Part shown: piece by piece, positions 46,822-58,736 of the stretch
Position numbering within the stretch: the stretch's first letter is position 1
How the letters are laid out: the number at the start of each line of letters is the position of its first letter
DNA from: Halichondria panicea
Taxonomy: Eukaryota; Porifera; Demospongiae; Suberitida; Halichondriidae
Length of the DNA stretch: 64,000 nucleotides
Assembly: GCF_963675165.1 (NCBI RefSeq)
Contig: NC_087377.1
Coordinates: 3,688,978-3,752,977 of the forward strand
Direction of reading: 5' to 3'
Program-made: the position numbers and the translations under genes
Notes under the pieces: generated by a model
Told to the model about the DNA's origin: nothing
What the model saw: only the letters and a program-made list of their open reading frames with translations
The model's database searches: none

Positions 46822-49451
46822 ATCGGTTTTTTTTTATTAGTGAAGCCTGCATGTCTATTGTGGTTACCCTATAAGCAGGTCACCTCTTTATTATAGCCAC
46901 TGTTAGTCTCTACAGACAGGCTTCACTGTATGTACATAAGCAAACACACACACTGTACTGTATCGGCCCAGGTGGTCATGTATTGTACTACTCATAGCAT
47001 TGACCAGAAACAATAACTTTAAAGTAACTTTAGAACCGCTTTGTTTGCAAACAGTGGCTCAAAGAATTTTCCAAACTGTGAAATACAGCAATCAACAAGA
47101 GAAAACAACTGGAAGAAAAAAATTGGCACCACTCAATTTGAAGCATTTTAAGGATTAGCATGAAAGTTGTTAATTACATAGCCATAATATTTGTACAACA
47201 ATGTACAAGGTTTAAGAGGTACATGTAGCTCCCACTAGAGTGTCTGGGGCAGGGAACTATGAGCTAACGTTTCCGGTCACTATAGATTGTGTGAGGATAC
47301 AAAATTTATTAATGTATTAATATTGCTCTAGTTAGTCTCAATGAACAGTGGGATCTTATCAGTCAGCTCGTGAGCATTCGGTATCTATATGTATATTGTA
47401 CATGTACAGTGTGTATGTGTTAAGTGTCCCTCGGGCTTTGATATACTACAGTACAACTTACTGTCATGTATAACACATACATGTATATACCTCATGCACA
47501 TGATCTCGTAGTATTGCACAGTGAAACTTGTCTATTGTGGTGTCCCTATAAGCAGGTCACCCTCTATAATACAGCCAGGTTAAATGGGCCCCAAAGTCTC
47601 TCCATAGCATGTGTTTGTATGCAGGCCACCCTCTATAATACAGCCAGGTTAATGGGCACCAAAGTATCTCCATAGCATGTGTTAGGACCCATTTCTTTAT
47701 TACATCCAATAACTATGTTGGCTGGCCCACACACAGGCCTCACTACATGTATTTGCAAACACCTCATGCTAACCGTTACTCAGAAGTATCAGGTATGTAC
47801 ATATAACCTTGTGCAGCACAGTAACTACGTACTCTCACCTTGAGTCTATCATGCCGCCAGGAAATTACCCACAATACGGTAACGTTGTGTCTACAGGGCT
47901 ACATTGAGGGGGGTAATACACCCTCCCCCCCTAGGATATGGAAGATTCATTAATAGGCATTTGTACTGCTATAATTATGATCACTTGTGAGCTGAAATTG
48001 CCCCAAATCGATCTAAGGCCCTCAAATTTTTCTGGGGGAGCATGCCCCCAGACTCCCTAGTTTGGTGTGCACTGCATACACCGTGGGGGGCTTCGTTCCT
48101 CCTACATTTTTCATTTGCCCCTCTGACCCAAAGTCCTGGATGCAGCCCTGATTATTACTACCTCTTACCGTGTTTAATGAGCTTGAGAGCTGCCTCCTGT
48201 GACAGTCTACCCTCTCGCACAAAGTGAGACTTGAGTACTTCCGTCCTGGGCATCCCATTCTCATCGTAGATATCATCTATTGTGAGCCGCTCAGGCGCAG
48301 GTGGGCTAACAGCTGTGTGGGTGTGGGGTGTGTGCGTTGTGAGGTGTGGGTGTGGGGAGGGTGTGTGAGGTGTGGAGAGGGTGTGTGTGATGTGTGGGTG
48401 TAGGGGAAAGTGTGTGTGTGTGAGGGGGCTAGGCTAACAGTTTAAAACATGACACAACTCCCATAACATGGGATACCTAATAGCACAAAAGACTAAACAA
48501 GAAGAATGTACATGTACAGTGTACGCATGTGCATAAAGTACATTGTATTAAAGCCAGAAACATACATCTGTGGTGTGTGCTCGTGGTATAAAACACGAAA
48601 CAACCTGCATGTAACATTTATACATTTAGACGTATTTTCATGAAGGAAGGCTTATTCTCAAAGAGGATAGACAATGAATCCAACTAATTTTTACGAACAA
48701 CAAAAAGCTGCAATAAGGAAACAAAATCAATAGGATCTCTCAATGGCCAGCACACAGATATGTGTGTGTGTGGGTGGGATGTGGTGTGTGTGTGTGAGGG
48801 TGTGTACATGTACGTACAGGATTATAGTTTAAAGTACAATAAACTTGTGAACATTCCTACTACATGGTAGAGCACAAAAGACTGAAACAGGAAAGCTTGT
48901 TGGATCTCAATAGCCTGCATTACATGGTGGTTGCTACACACAGGCTTCACTGTGCCCAACCAAGGAAATCCTTCCATGTACTAATAATGTCATCCTACAT
49001 TCATTACCTGGCTCTGTATGACAGTATCTCGGACGCATATACAATAAAATTTGTACTACATGCAAAAACAATTAAAAAAATTACGATTATTCACATCAGA
49101 GCAGTCGGTGATGTGTGCCAGGAGTGGCTATTTTAATTGTCTCACAAATTTGCCTCTTTTTATGTAGTAAACAAGATCTAAGAGGTGGTTATTTTTTGTC
49201 TAGAGGTGGTTAGTACCAACCACCACCGACCAGTGTGTGGACACATGTAAATACAGCCAAAGACAGATATTTGATACCTATTCTGAGAAAATATGAAGGA
49301 AAAGGCTGATGAGGTAATGAGGTGAATACGTTGTTTTATGTACAGTATGTAGCTTACTTGGTACGATTCTCCCAGTAGTGGTGAGTGGTGCTGCTTCACT
49401 GTGATCATCCGTACTCACATCGGGACTTTTGGGTTCCTCGCTAGTCGACAT
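36846..49451 (-). CDS. PPP3C: Calcineurin A, catalytic subunit of protein phosphatase 2B
   Basis: Exons, 5' to 3': 49358-49451, 48169-48312, 46514-46695, 45298-45409, 44173-44318, 43257-43399, 42783-42955, 41764-41889, 38388-38458, 37924-38030, 37392-37489 and 36846-37018. They are phase-checked and give 522 residues, the usual family length. It is a Ca2+/calmodulin-dependent Ser/Thr phosphatase. Metal and catalytic motifs are present: [52 protein letters not shown] and [13 protein letters not shown]. The B-subunit-binding helix region ([21 protein letters not shown]), calmodulin-binding helix ([19 protein letters not shown]) and autoinhibitory segment ([11 protein letters not shown]) are all intact. 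The exon 1 side carries a CA-repeat acceptor in the 5' UTR. The intron between exons 8 and 9 contains two opposite-strand genes. Confidence 0.97.
38663..38670 (+). promoter_or_regulatory. TATA box of nested secreted gene 1
   Basis: TATAAATA lies 62 bases before the ATG at 38725. The sequence just before it (GGTTACAACATT) recurs at about 40659 before a similar stretch, so the promoter seems to have been copied with the gene family. Confidence 0.5.
38725..39051 (+). CDS. Small secreted protein 1, nested in a calcineurin intron
   Basis: This single exon of 108 residues starts at the second ATG of the frame, which opens a clean signal peptide ([16 protein letters not shown]). The mature part begins [16 protein letters not shown] and continues YPHLHC, FLTLS, EKC and FEDVC. 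It has four spaced cysteines and is predicted to be exported. It is paralogous to the gene at 41141. I do not know the family. Small size, a signal peptide and a local multicopy arrangement fit a secreted effector, defence or signalling peptide; that is inference only. It lies on the strand opposite to calcineurin A, inside its 3.3-kb intron. Confidence 0.65.
   Translation: MKIALILAALVLISEAVNIKKIYCGKQEYVGNPGNKYPHLHCGSNFLTLSREKNRHINLIEKCNTINEILKDKLNYYGKAANPKSITTALKLYFEDVCRNENSPRKEL
40478..40557 (+). pseudogene. Relic of the nested secreted-protein family
   Basis: The stretch from CCACATCTTCATCGTCATAA to GATTATAAAGAGCAAGG aligns closely with 41244-41320 of secreted gene 2 (the PHLHC to NYKER segment). 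It has in-frame stops and no signal peptide. It is a third, dead copy in the same intron. Confidence 0.6.
41141..41569 (+). CDS. Small secreted protein 2, nested in a calcineurin intron, C-terminus from a MITE
   Basis: The open frame has 142 residues. It has a signal peptide ([14 protein letters not shown]) and then the family core [34 protein letters not shown] and YFEDNC, paralogous to the gene at 38725. Paralogue 1 stops soon after the last shared cysteine; here the frame runs on. From about residue 120 the DNA is a member of the CAGTGAAACCTGTC repeat family (41498-41711), so the last 23 residues ([15 protein letters not shown] and onward) are transposon-derived. Whether that tail is made cannot be judged from sequence. 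Confidence 0.55.
   Translation: MVLTTLTLFLLAAGVNIKKKNCGNQEYVGNSGGNYPHLHCDKDFLTLSEGPNQHTNYKERGECQKILKTFQDKQDILSKNMKITRVLQVYFEDNCPNDTLPNVVAIYAYFFDETITDCVQSNLSIEVTLGQTHSGCKKEVAC
41498..41711. mobile_element. CAGTGAAACCTGTC-family MITE overlapping a coding end
   Basis: It starts CAGTCAAACTTGTCTATAG and ends CACAATAGAGACAGGTTAC, with the usual inner phrases. The inner AACCTGGCTGTATTATAGA segment is partly duplicated. Confidence 0.7.
42299..42704. mobile_element. ~406-bp MITE tipped TACCGTATATCTTCTAATTT
   Basis: The termini TACCGTATATCTTCTAATTT and AAATTAGAAGATATACGGTA are inverted repeats of at least 26 bp. GTGTCCGG motifs recur inside in both halves. No open frame. It lies in the calcineurin intron between exons 7 and 8. 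Confidence 0.75.
43843..44141. mobile_element. Pogo/Tigger-like MITE with TA target duplication, copy 2
   Basis: It is the same family as 28078-28362 but inverted, flanked by TA. It has an additional ATTATCCGG unit at the left end. The core, with GCGCATGCGC palindromes and CAGCTGTTACCATGGAGACA, is nearly identical. It lies in a calcineurin intron. Confidence 0.8.
45464..45597. mobile_element. Short foldback element, TATAGCGGGTATATTTCGA type
   Basis: The inverted ends TATAGCGGGTATATTTCGA and TCGAATATACTCGCTATA enclose a second palindromic pair (AATTCGTGG / CCACGAA). About 134 bp, non-coding. Confidence 0.65.
45958..46363. repeat. Tandem 74-bp array grown from a MITE
   Basis: Units begin at 45958, 46033, 46107, 46181 and 46255: one diverged 75-bp unit and then four of exactly 74 bp, the last three almost identical. 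The unit (GCTAACACAGGTCCAAACAC and onward) is the inner part of the CAGTGAAACCTGTC element. The array closes with the element's right tip CAATAGACAAGTTTCACTG. Confidence 0.85.
46690..46820. repeat. TG/CA microsatellite at the 3' splice site of calcineurin exon 3
   Basis: Read on the gene strand it is a CA run of more than 100 bases ending CACACAG directly at the exon boundary (46695). Similar tracts abut acceptors at 14670, 16684, 20205, 44318, 48312, 49463, 56730, 62643 and, on the plus strand, 51797 and 54923. Confidence 0.85.
47894..48150. mobile_element. MITE tipped CAGGGCT(A/G)CATTGAGG, second member
   Basis: Begins CAGGGCTACATTGAGG and ends CCTGGATGCAGCCCTG; related to 17747-17917. It lies directly before calcineurin exon 2. 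Confidence 0.65.
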
Positions 49452-49460
49452 CTTGGGATC

Positions 49461-49547
<87 letters not shown>

Positions 49548-50494
49548 GTGTGTGTGTGAGGGTGTGTGTGTGTGTGTGTGTGTGTGCGTGTGAGGGTGTG
49601 TGTGTGTGTGCGCGAGTGTGTGTGTGAGTGAAAAGAACGTGATACCAGGAGTGCATCCTAGTGATACATACAGTGTAGTTTACTACAAAATCAACTTTGG
49701 TCTAGCATTAAACATGGGCATGTACATAGCGAGGGGTGTGTAAAAAGGGGGAAACCCCGTGCTCAATGTAGCTCTACGAGTTAATTCCAAACAGATACAT
49801 TACCAATGGCTTTCACTTCCCGCTTGAGGTGGTAGTTTACCCAATACACTTATGCACACAATATTAATTATTATAATTATGAACTCATAAAATAATCCAA
49901 AGCTGTGACACCTTTTATTATCTTTCAGTAGCTATACAACAGACGAATCGAATGCACAACACAAAACGACTGTAACCTTCTGCACTGTATTGACTACAAG
50001 TTCAAACAACTTGGAGGGAGGGTAATCATTAAGCTAGCAAAGACATACTATAAAGATACAAGTCTATATCATAAATGCATTTGAGTGATCACAATATCTC
50101 TTTGTACAGCATGCTTTCACCACTTGGAAACAACAAGTTACTAATTAACCCACGTACGTACCTATACAAAGCTTTTTATCAGCACAGCAATCAAAACTAG
50201 CCCTAGTAAATAGAAAAAATAGCTGCTACGTTAATCTCTAGCAGTGTTTAGCTACTTCTTGCAATCTTTAAAACTCACAGGATATATTGCAGTGACCTTA
50301 TTTCCTCTCAAATATCATAAAAGTTCGTCAAGGACTTGTTCTCTAGCTTTTAGTCTAGACTCAGTAGCTTCCGCTCCACCATTTTCCTTTGGAAAGAACC
50401 ACGCCCATTAGTGTATATGAGAGTAGACCACGCCCACTAACTTGGACTTTGCCCACGCATTTTTTGTTGCCATTGGCAATAATCAATAATTAAA
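49452..50494. other. Divergent promoter region between calcineurin A and the C2orf81-like gene
   Basis: The two genes point away from each other. The calcineurin side has the acceptor CACAG just before its ATG, so its first exon must be non-coding and lie further up in this interval. The tract 49462-49625 is an interrupted TG microsatellite. No other gene was seen. Confidence 0.5.
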
Positions 50495-53400
50495 ATGGCG
50501 TCCAAAGGGAAAGGCAAAGAAAAGGATAAATCTACACCTGCCCCGGCACCAGTCGAGTCTCCACCTGACAAATACATTGTTCCTGGGAAGTTGACAGAGA
50601 AAGGATGGTAAAAATACTACTCACTAGCTACGATATCCATATTATAACGATAACGGATATATGATATCGTAGCTTATTCAGATAACTTTTATTTATGCGT
50701 GATACATACTACTAATGCGAGTGGCTATTATGTAGCATGTTTTGTATTGTACAATTAATGGGCATTTAGTCGAGACATCATTTGGACAACGAAACCGCAG
50801 TGTTCATTATGAATTATGTGAATCGCGTACAATAAATATAAAGTTTTTAGAGCCTAAAATTGGCCAAATTTTTTGCTCGCGTATATTTATATAGCACTAT
50901 AACACTCTTTAAACAAGAAAACACGTGTTTTATAACTGTGTACATGTCCAGGCTGGAGCTCCTGAGTCGTGCTGACGGTACAGAGATAGCCACAGACATT
51001 GTGACTGAAGTGTGTGAGGTGGCCTTTAGTATTATATACTCTCACTACCTGGAGAAGCAGGCCTTCCCTCACACCATCAATGATGCCAGGCACAGTCTAT
51101 TGAAGATTATTGAGGTAAGGAAAACAAGTGGCTCGATCAGTCGATCAATTCACTACACCTACTGTATATACAGCATGTGCTTGAACTCTTCTCTGTGTAT
51201 ATAATGCATGATTTATTGTATACATTATAGCAGTGTAATTATTTAAACTTGAACTCTAAGCTTCAGGATGCATAACAATCTTATGAGAGAGTGTGCCTGC
51301 CCTACTTACTACACGTGTATTGATAACACTTATTGAAAAGTATGTAAACAAATAAAATAAATATGTAACTATACAGCTGAATCTCCAGTTCACATAATTA
51401 TCTGGTATACATATAATTATAGCGGATTAAGTTTATGTGTTCTGTTCCTAATCCACTGGCCATTGTGTAGTGGCAGTTCCTGTCTCGTGATGAGGGTGAG
51501 GGGAACACAACCAGTGACCCCTCGTGGGTGGAGGATGAAGGTACGTGACTGCAGTAAATGATGACAGTATACTGTACATGTGTGTTACATAATGTATGTC
51601 AGCTCAAGGATGTTTCAAATGTTAGCAATAATATTATTCTACCAGCTCTGAGAGAGTGTACAACATGATTGTATGCTTAATTATCGATAGATGCACCATA
51701 CTTGATCTTCAACCTCATGGTACACTCTTAATTGATTACACTCCGTATACATGTACCCACACACACACCTCACACACACACACACACCCCATACAGAGCC
51801 AGTCCCGGCCACTATAGACTCCTGGGCGAGGGGAATGGTCCCCAGTGCCACCCTCTCCACACTCTCGTCACTCATCGACACTCTAGACCCAGTGCAAGTA
51901 ACCACATCATTACCACCACGACCACGACCACCACCAGTAGTCGAGGAGGGCTCATCTGAGGGGTCTATTGAGAGCAGTCGGCCATGCTCTGAGCTGAGGG
52001 GAAGCACTAGTGGCTCTAAGAGGAAGTCAGCATCAGTCAAGGTACAGGGCATCGCGCACTTTCACAATTTTTTTCATACAAGTACAACAATGTAGTTTGC
52101 ACGTATGTTTCTGTTGTGCCTATATAAGTTATTACTACAATTTTTCCGAGCATCAGCAAATTTGCTAATGGATTGGCAAAAAATAAGACCAGCAAAGGCA
52201 TAATTATTATACTGGCACTTGTATGACATCACAATTCTGATTGCAAAAGTTACATATGGCCAAGTGCCCTTATTTGGATCAAGGTTTTCCACTCGCAAAA
52301 ACATTATGCAATACGATATCTACATGTACAATGTGGATATGTCATTATTGCTAGTATTATGTATCATAGATGTATCTTCAGTTGAATAATGAAACAATTA
52401 ATTTTAACTCTCCGACCCTGTACAGATGAAGACTCGTGCTCGACCGGTTGCCCATCATTCTAAAGCACGCTTTGCCCCCATACCACCACCACCTGAGGAC
52501 ACTCACTCACCAACAGCCAGGGAGGACATTGAGGTGACTGGTACACACACACACACACACACACAACTGTACCATACCAGGGATGCATGTGCCCACACTT
52601 AGTCGATGGTGGTTGCTAGACTGGAAACCACTCCCCTTCTCTTGATGAGAAATGGACTGGCAAGCTGCCGTGTTGAGAGTTGTCCCAGTGCGTGGTGCTA
52701 AGGAGCCACCTTTATACACAAAAGTAACCACCTCTTAGGCCTACACTGCAGTCATACTATACATGTAGCTAATAGAGGCAGTTTTGTGAGCCACGTACCA
52801 CTGCGAAAAATCTGGGCACATCCTCACCTCTATACATCATACATGTACATGTACAGTACTTGCATTCATAATTATTTTGTGTGTTGCATAATGTATGTAT
52901 CTTCTAGTTGATCGGACCATGGGAAGGAATGTGAGCTAAAAAAATTAAAATATTTTTTTCACACCAAGTCCAGAATAAAACACAACTTTTAATTGTTGTT
53001 TTTCCCTTACAGCCCACCCCCTCTCTCCGCTCCCACACTCCCATGTCCCTCACAGGGGAAATCCCCACAATGCCACGCCCACTCCCCTACGGCATGAAGC
53101 CGGTACAGCTCAACTGGCAGAAAGAGGTCACCTATGATCAGAGTGGCAATCTTGTCCACATGGTGCGACTGGACCCGACCAAATTCCCTAGTCACTGGTG
53201 AGTCCAACCTGGATTAATTGTCCAATTTCAATGCATTTTGTAGCTCTACGAAAGAGTTTGCTTAGATTACTTTTGGGCCTAAATATTTTCAGAATGTGTC
53301 CGTTGTGTTTACCTTGTAAGCAGATAACCCCCCTCTATAATTATGCCTCGAGGCGTAGCCGCACGAGGGATACGGTAAAGCTGACTGTGTGTGTGTGTGT

Positions 53401-55114
53401 GTGTCTGTGTGTCTGTTCCAGCTGTAACTGCTCAACGGTTGCAATGCGACGAAAGCTAACAGCTTCTATAGGCTTCTAGCCACGTTCTCTTGGATTTTGA
53501 TTCGTGGATTAGCAAACTAAAGCTTCTTTCTCAAGTTATGGCTAGTTTGACTCACATTGAAGGCTGTTGCAGTCTCTTCAGAATCTTTCATAGCATCATC
53601 TGTCCGCACAAACTTTCTATTCAACATATGAGTTAGCCTTGCACTAAAGCGCTAGCTTTTTGTTAGCTACAATACTCAGAAAATATCTGTTAAAACAGCT
53701 AGCTAGCTAGCTAGGAGTAGCCAGTTGTGGATCTCTTTGGACACACCCTTTAATTATTCCTGTGGATGTAATGCGCATGCATGCGCGCTCATTCCCCATG
53801 TGTGAGAAAATAATATCCAGATCCAGATCCTCCTGGCAGAATCATCTTTGTCTTGAGGGCCTGGTAAGCCACAAAACACTACCATATAACAATATAGATA
53901 ACAATATGCATGTACACAGGTCTTTTCTTCTTAGATATTATATACACTGAACTACAGATCCTGGAAGAATCAATTTTCTTCTTTCTTGAGGTCCTGGTAA
54001 GCCATAAATAACAACAATAGATGCATGTAAATAAGTATTTTCTTCTCAGTGACTTTATATAGATAAGCTAACTTTAATATAAAATTCATTATAAAAACTA
54101 ATATAACACTCTAATACTTTTGAGCGAAAGCAAAAACATGGCGAGAGGCATTAGCACAGCGCCAGCTTGAACACTAGTTATTATTGTATAATGTACATGT
54201 AGACTACTACAATGCAGCCAGGTTAATGGGCCCATGCAATGTCTCCATAGCATGTGTTTAGACCTGTGTTAGCAAGCTACAAACTGTTGGTCTGCCCCCA
54301 GGGTGACAACTATAATACAGTCTTAAATTAATCTCTGTCTCTGCTCCCCTCCAGTGTGAAGCCTACAGTGACCCTGGTTAAACCACCGCCCAGTCAACCC
54401 CCCAAAACAGCCACTCACTCAACTAGACGCCTCAAACCCATCAAGAACAAAGCGTTGAGTGTTCCACCACAAGTACACGGTGATCCAAGACACAGATCTT
54501 TAAGAGGTGTTAAGTTTGCCATGGGGGAGAGTAGGAGGTTCCCAGAGCGACCAACACTGCCCTCACTGGTACGTGTGTGTGTGTGTGTGCGTGCGTGTGT
54601 GTGTGTGTGTGCGTGCGTGTGTGTGCATGCGTGCGTGTGTGTGTGCGTGCGTGTGTGTGTGTGCGTGCGTGCGTGTGTGTGTGTGCGTGTGACCAACACT
54701 GCCCTCACTAGCTGGTACGTACAACATGTATGTACGTGTACAGTGTTTACGTGGAAGCAAATAGTAATAGTGAAAGCTTATAAATTAGTTACGTTTGCTA
54801 TATACATTATTATGTCTGTGTTGTGCTAGCAATGCTATAAGATTTGGGAGTGTGTGGGATTCCACACAATTGCAACAATCTTTGCCTACAATCAAACCTC
54901 ACACACACACACACACATGCAGGTGGATACTATAGACCCAGTATCTGGTGTCACGGTGAGGGAGGCTGGTAGGACAGTACACGGCCCTCAAGCACACAAG
55001 ACACTCACCGGATACGCTCGTGAGAGCACTCTAGCACCGATACAGTCACCTAGAATGAACCATAATTACTCGGACTCTAGTAGCAATAGGAGCACTTATG
55101 TGGACGTGCAGTAA
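50495..55114 (+). CDS. C2orf81-like protein of unknown function
   Basis: Exons are 50495-50607, 50952-51114, 51471-51540, 51797-52041, 52426-52533, 53013-53197, 54355-54568 and 54923-55114. They are phase-checked and give 429 residues. The N-terminus is Lys/Pro-rich ([13 protein letters not shown]). A helical region ([20 protein letters not shown]) runs into the motif [11 protein letters not shown], then [19 protein letters not shown]. That order (helical domain, W-FLxRDEGE, W-EDEEP, DSWA-G) matches vertebrate C2orf81 as I remember it. The rest is Pro/Ser-rich with low complexity and ends in [13 protein letters not shown]. No membrane segment. The molecular role is not established. Confidence 0.75.
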
Positions 55115-55312
55115 TTTTTAAGAAAAATTATATACAGTCATCCAGTGTTAATTAATGTAAATTTTAGCTTACATGGGACGTGCAATAATAATATATACAG
55201 GTCAATATCCCAGTATCAAATAATGTTAAAACTAATTTTTAGCTTGTAGCTATATACAATCAAAATTTTAGAATGAAATCAATACCGTATTCCAGTCCAC
55301 AGTTATTCTGTC

Positions 55313-55569
55313 TTATGCTTTCTTCATCTTGCTAGGCCTAGCTGACCTAAAAAACCACTGATAGTAAAAAGCCAGTCCAAATAAACACGAGCCCAAAATC
55401 ATAAACTTGTACTCTATGATATTAGGGAATGGTGTGCCACAGATGGTGTAGTAGCTGGAGCCATTCGATGGCAGCACAGTGTTCTTTGAGAGACAGTGAA
55501 AGTCAAAGTACGGTTCGGAATAGTTCGAGGCACACAGAAAAGTCTTCTTGGTCAGCTTCTGTGGATCGT

Positions 55570-55616
<47 letters not shown>

Positions 55617-58600
55617 GATGGGTGGGTGTTCTTGCAATAAGTGGGTATTCGGGTTAGTGGCTGGGACGTACAACTAATGTATACATAGGCAGTGGCTTCT
55701 TCAATCTTCACCATCAAGACAAATTCAGAAGTTTGTATCCTCCACGGGAGAAGTAATAAGGCTATTCCAAATTATAGGAAGTCCAATCCATCTAATTTTA
55801 TACTCTCGTTTCAGAGGGTACAAAAGTGGTATTTACTGCATGCCAACTAAGTGAAAGCTGTGCATGTGTATAGAGATTTTGCCGACTTTACAGACAGGTT
55901 ATGAGGATTGACCCATACGGTACTTACCAGTCCTGTGACCGTGTTGATGGTGGAGACAGAGTCACAATCTCCCACTGTCTCGTGAGGTCCAGTCGAGCGG
56001 TAGCTCTCGGGGGAGGCAACAAAGACAAGGACGATGTAGAATAGGTAGTGAATGACGACGGCTAACGAGAGCTCGTTGAAAACAGAGTGTCGTTTACGAT
56101 GACCTGTACAATGACAATTAACATACGTAATTGTAAGAACACAGTCCTGGAAAACACCCATGCAGCTATAGGTTTTTGAAGCAGTATGCCCTAGCTTACT
56201 GGTCGGTGGTGGCGGTGGTATACAGGTTTTTGAAGCAGTATGCCCTAGCTTACTGGTCGGTGGTGGCGGTGGTATACAGGTTTCTGAAGCAGTATGCCCT
56301 AGCTTACTGGTCGGTGGTGGCGGTGGTATAGGTATTAACCACCTCCTAGGCCAACATGGACGATGGCTAGATAAAAGAGGTAAATTTGACTGAGGATTGA
56401 ATGGTCACCACTTAAAAAAATTATGTGAGCAACTTTTAATTTGTGGCCGTATGCTGAGCCAATAATTATAATTATTGGAAGGTTGGTAGGCATTTAAATT
56501 TGCCGTCCATAGCAGAATATACGTATAAAATAGTACCAGTACCTCACCTGCACCTTGAGTCCCATTCCGAGCTTCCATTCCAGTTCCCCTGTCCCCACTC
56601 CATGCCAGCATGACATAGAGACCAACAATGACGCACACACACACCTCAGTGTGGACTCCGTGCATGTCGTGGAAGGCATGGTAGAGAGGTGTGAACTGAA
56701 GCAGGGCAGCCATCGGCATCGAGAGACAAGCTGTGTGTGTGTGTGTGTGTGTGTGTGTGGGCGTGATTACAATACACACTACATGCACATGTACGTACTC
56801 TGGTCACTGTTACTCATCCGACTAGAAAAACATTTGCAATGTGAAAAATTGCTAGGATTGGCCAGGGGAACCACAAAAAAGCGTGGGAACAAGAAATCAG
56901 ACGAGAGCATAACTCCAATCCGTTACAACGTCAATCACATGTATACTGGTAGTTTTCCCATGTTTTCCCAGCCAATATGCCACGCAATTTTTACTGGTGG
57001 AGTGATGACCAATCCCTATATATATTTATTATACATCCATTTTAGAATGTGGGGCACATAATCATGATGATTTGTGATGAATTGATGTTCCTAATACATG
57101 CAGTGTTGAGCACAGGTACACACAGTCCATCCATGCGTAGTAACATGTACGGACCGTACTGGTGACTGCATGGAATGATGTGGTGGATGGAAGCTGATAG
57201 GTGGATCTGGAACACAGTCTATTATTTAATATACTATGTATTGTACATGTTCATGACGTTGTAACGGATTGGAGTTATGCTCTCGTCTGATTTCTTGTTC
57301 CCACGCTTTTTTGTGGTTCCCCTGGCCAATCCTAGCAATTTTTCACATTGCAAATGTTTTTCTAGTCGGATTCCCTTTCTTTTTCAGTACAGTTTACGTA
57401 TCATGACATGCATAAGTGGAACGTCAAGAGGCAGTACAAGAAGAGAAGACAGGACTAATCAGATATCTTCTGGAATATCTCTGGACTAATAATTATAGTA
57501 TAATGAGTAATAATTTATTGCTTGATAATTATGTTGAATTTGCGAATCAGTATTAAATGACAGCCATTTTAAGAGCATGATATCTAGCCAGTGCATATAG
57601 CATGCCTGTCAGAGAAAGGGAGCTAGAGCTGAACAGTGTGAAGAAAAGGAACACCTCAGGCTCTGGAAAAGCACTGCTGCACTGATTTTAGGCGCATGGT
57701 TTATTAGCCACGCCTATCTATTATTATTGGCCACAACGCAATTGCTGAGTCATTAAAGATGGCGGAATTGTCTAGGTAAGAGAAATAGAGACTGAGAGGT
57801 CATCTGCCTCGTGGAAGCAATCGCAAATCTGAAGAAGCGCTTTGTAATCCAGGTTGTAGTCGTTTGGAAACCCTGTGCAGAATGTCCTGGAGATGGCTGT
57901 ACTTGGAGTAAATGCTGGGCAAGAAACTTACTTACTTACTTACTTACTTACTTAGTCAGTCAGACAAAGAGCGGTGAAACGTCGAAATAGTGCAATTTTT
58001 AAAATGAAAATATTCATTCATTAAAATGTTTATGGATTATGAAATGAGAGATACAAAGAGAGAAAAGGCTAAATAAACTATCTGTTCAGCCAGTTTCTTG
58101 ATGTGGCCTTTCCCTGCAGAGATAGAACAGTTTGAACATGAGTCAAAATAATTGAAATATTGCTAAACACAGGCAAACCCACTGCCAATCCTATGTAAAA
58201 CCTACTGGTTTTACTAATACAAAATGAAGCACGACAAAAACCCCTACTAACCATAACAGACACATTTAAAGTTTTTGCCGTTATAATTATACAGAAGTGG
58301 CCTTTATTAAGAGGAGTTGTTTTCTGTTCATTCTTCAGGGGTGGTGACCGCATTAAGCCACCATAAATTTAAATGCATTGCTTGTTCGTAAATAATTAAA
58401 AATAGTTATTAATTTTGCAAACAGCTTTAGAGTGAGATTTACATGTATATGCACTGATAGCTCTAAACAGTATCTAGAGTATACTTGTACATGCCCTTGT
58501 GTAGCTAAGACCACACGAAGTACGTACCTGTAATGATGACACAAGCAAACTCAGAGAAGTAGTTGTTGGTCATTTTCTCCTTATCTGAGCTGCCAGTGAA

Positions 58601-58674
58601 CAACCATCTCGAAGAGTTGAGGAGAAAGGTGAAACTTGCGGCAAACGTCAGGTGGAATATGTAGCTATCGGAAT

Positions 58675-58736
<62 letters not shown>

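Noticed and set aside
51681-52052. Minus-strand 123-residue frame
   Set aside because: It is antisense to exon 4 of the C2orf81-like gene, whose frame is in phase with its neighbours.
57107-57210. Apparent extra exon of the multi-pass membrane gene
   Set aside because: Exon 4 (58528-58664) joins exon 5 (56548-56730) in phase 1 and gives a continuous sequence; adding this segment breaks the frame.
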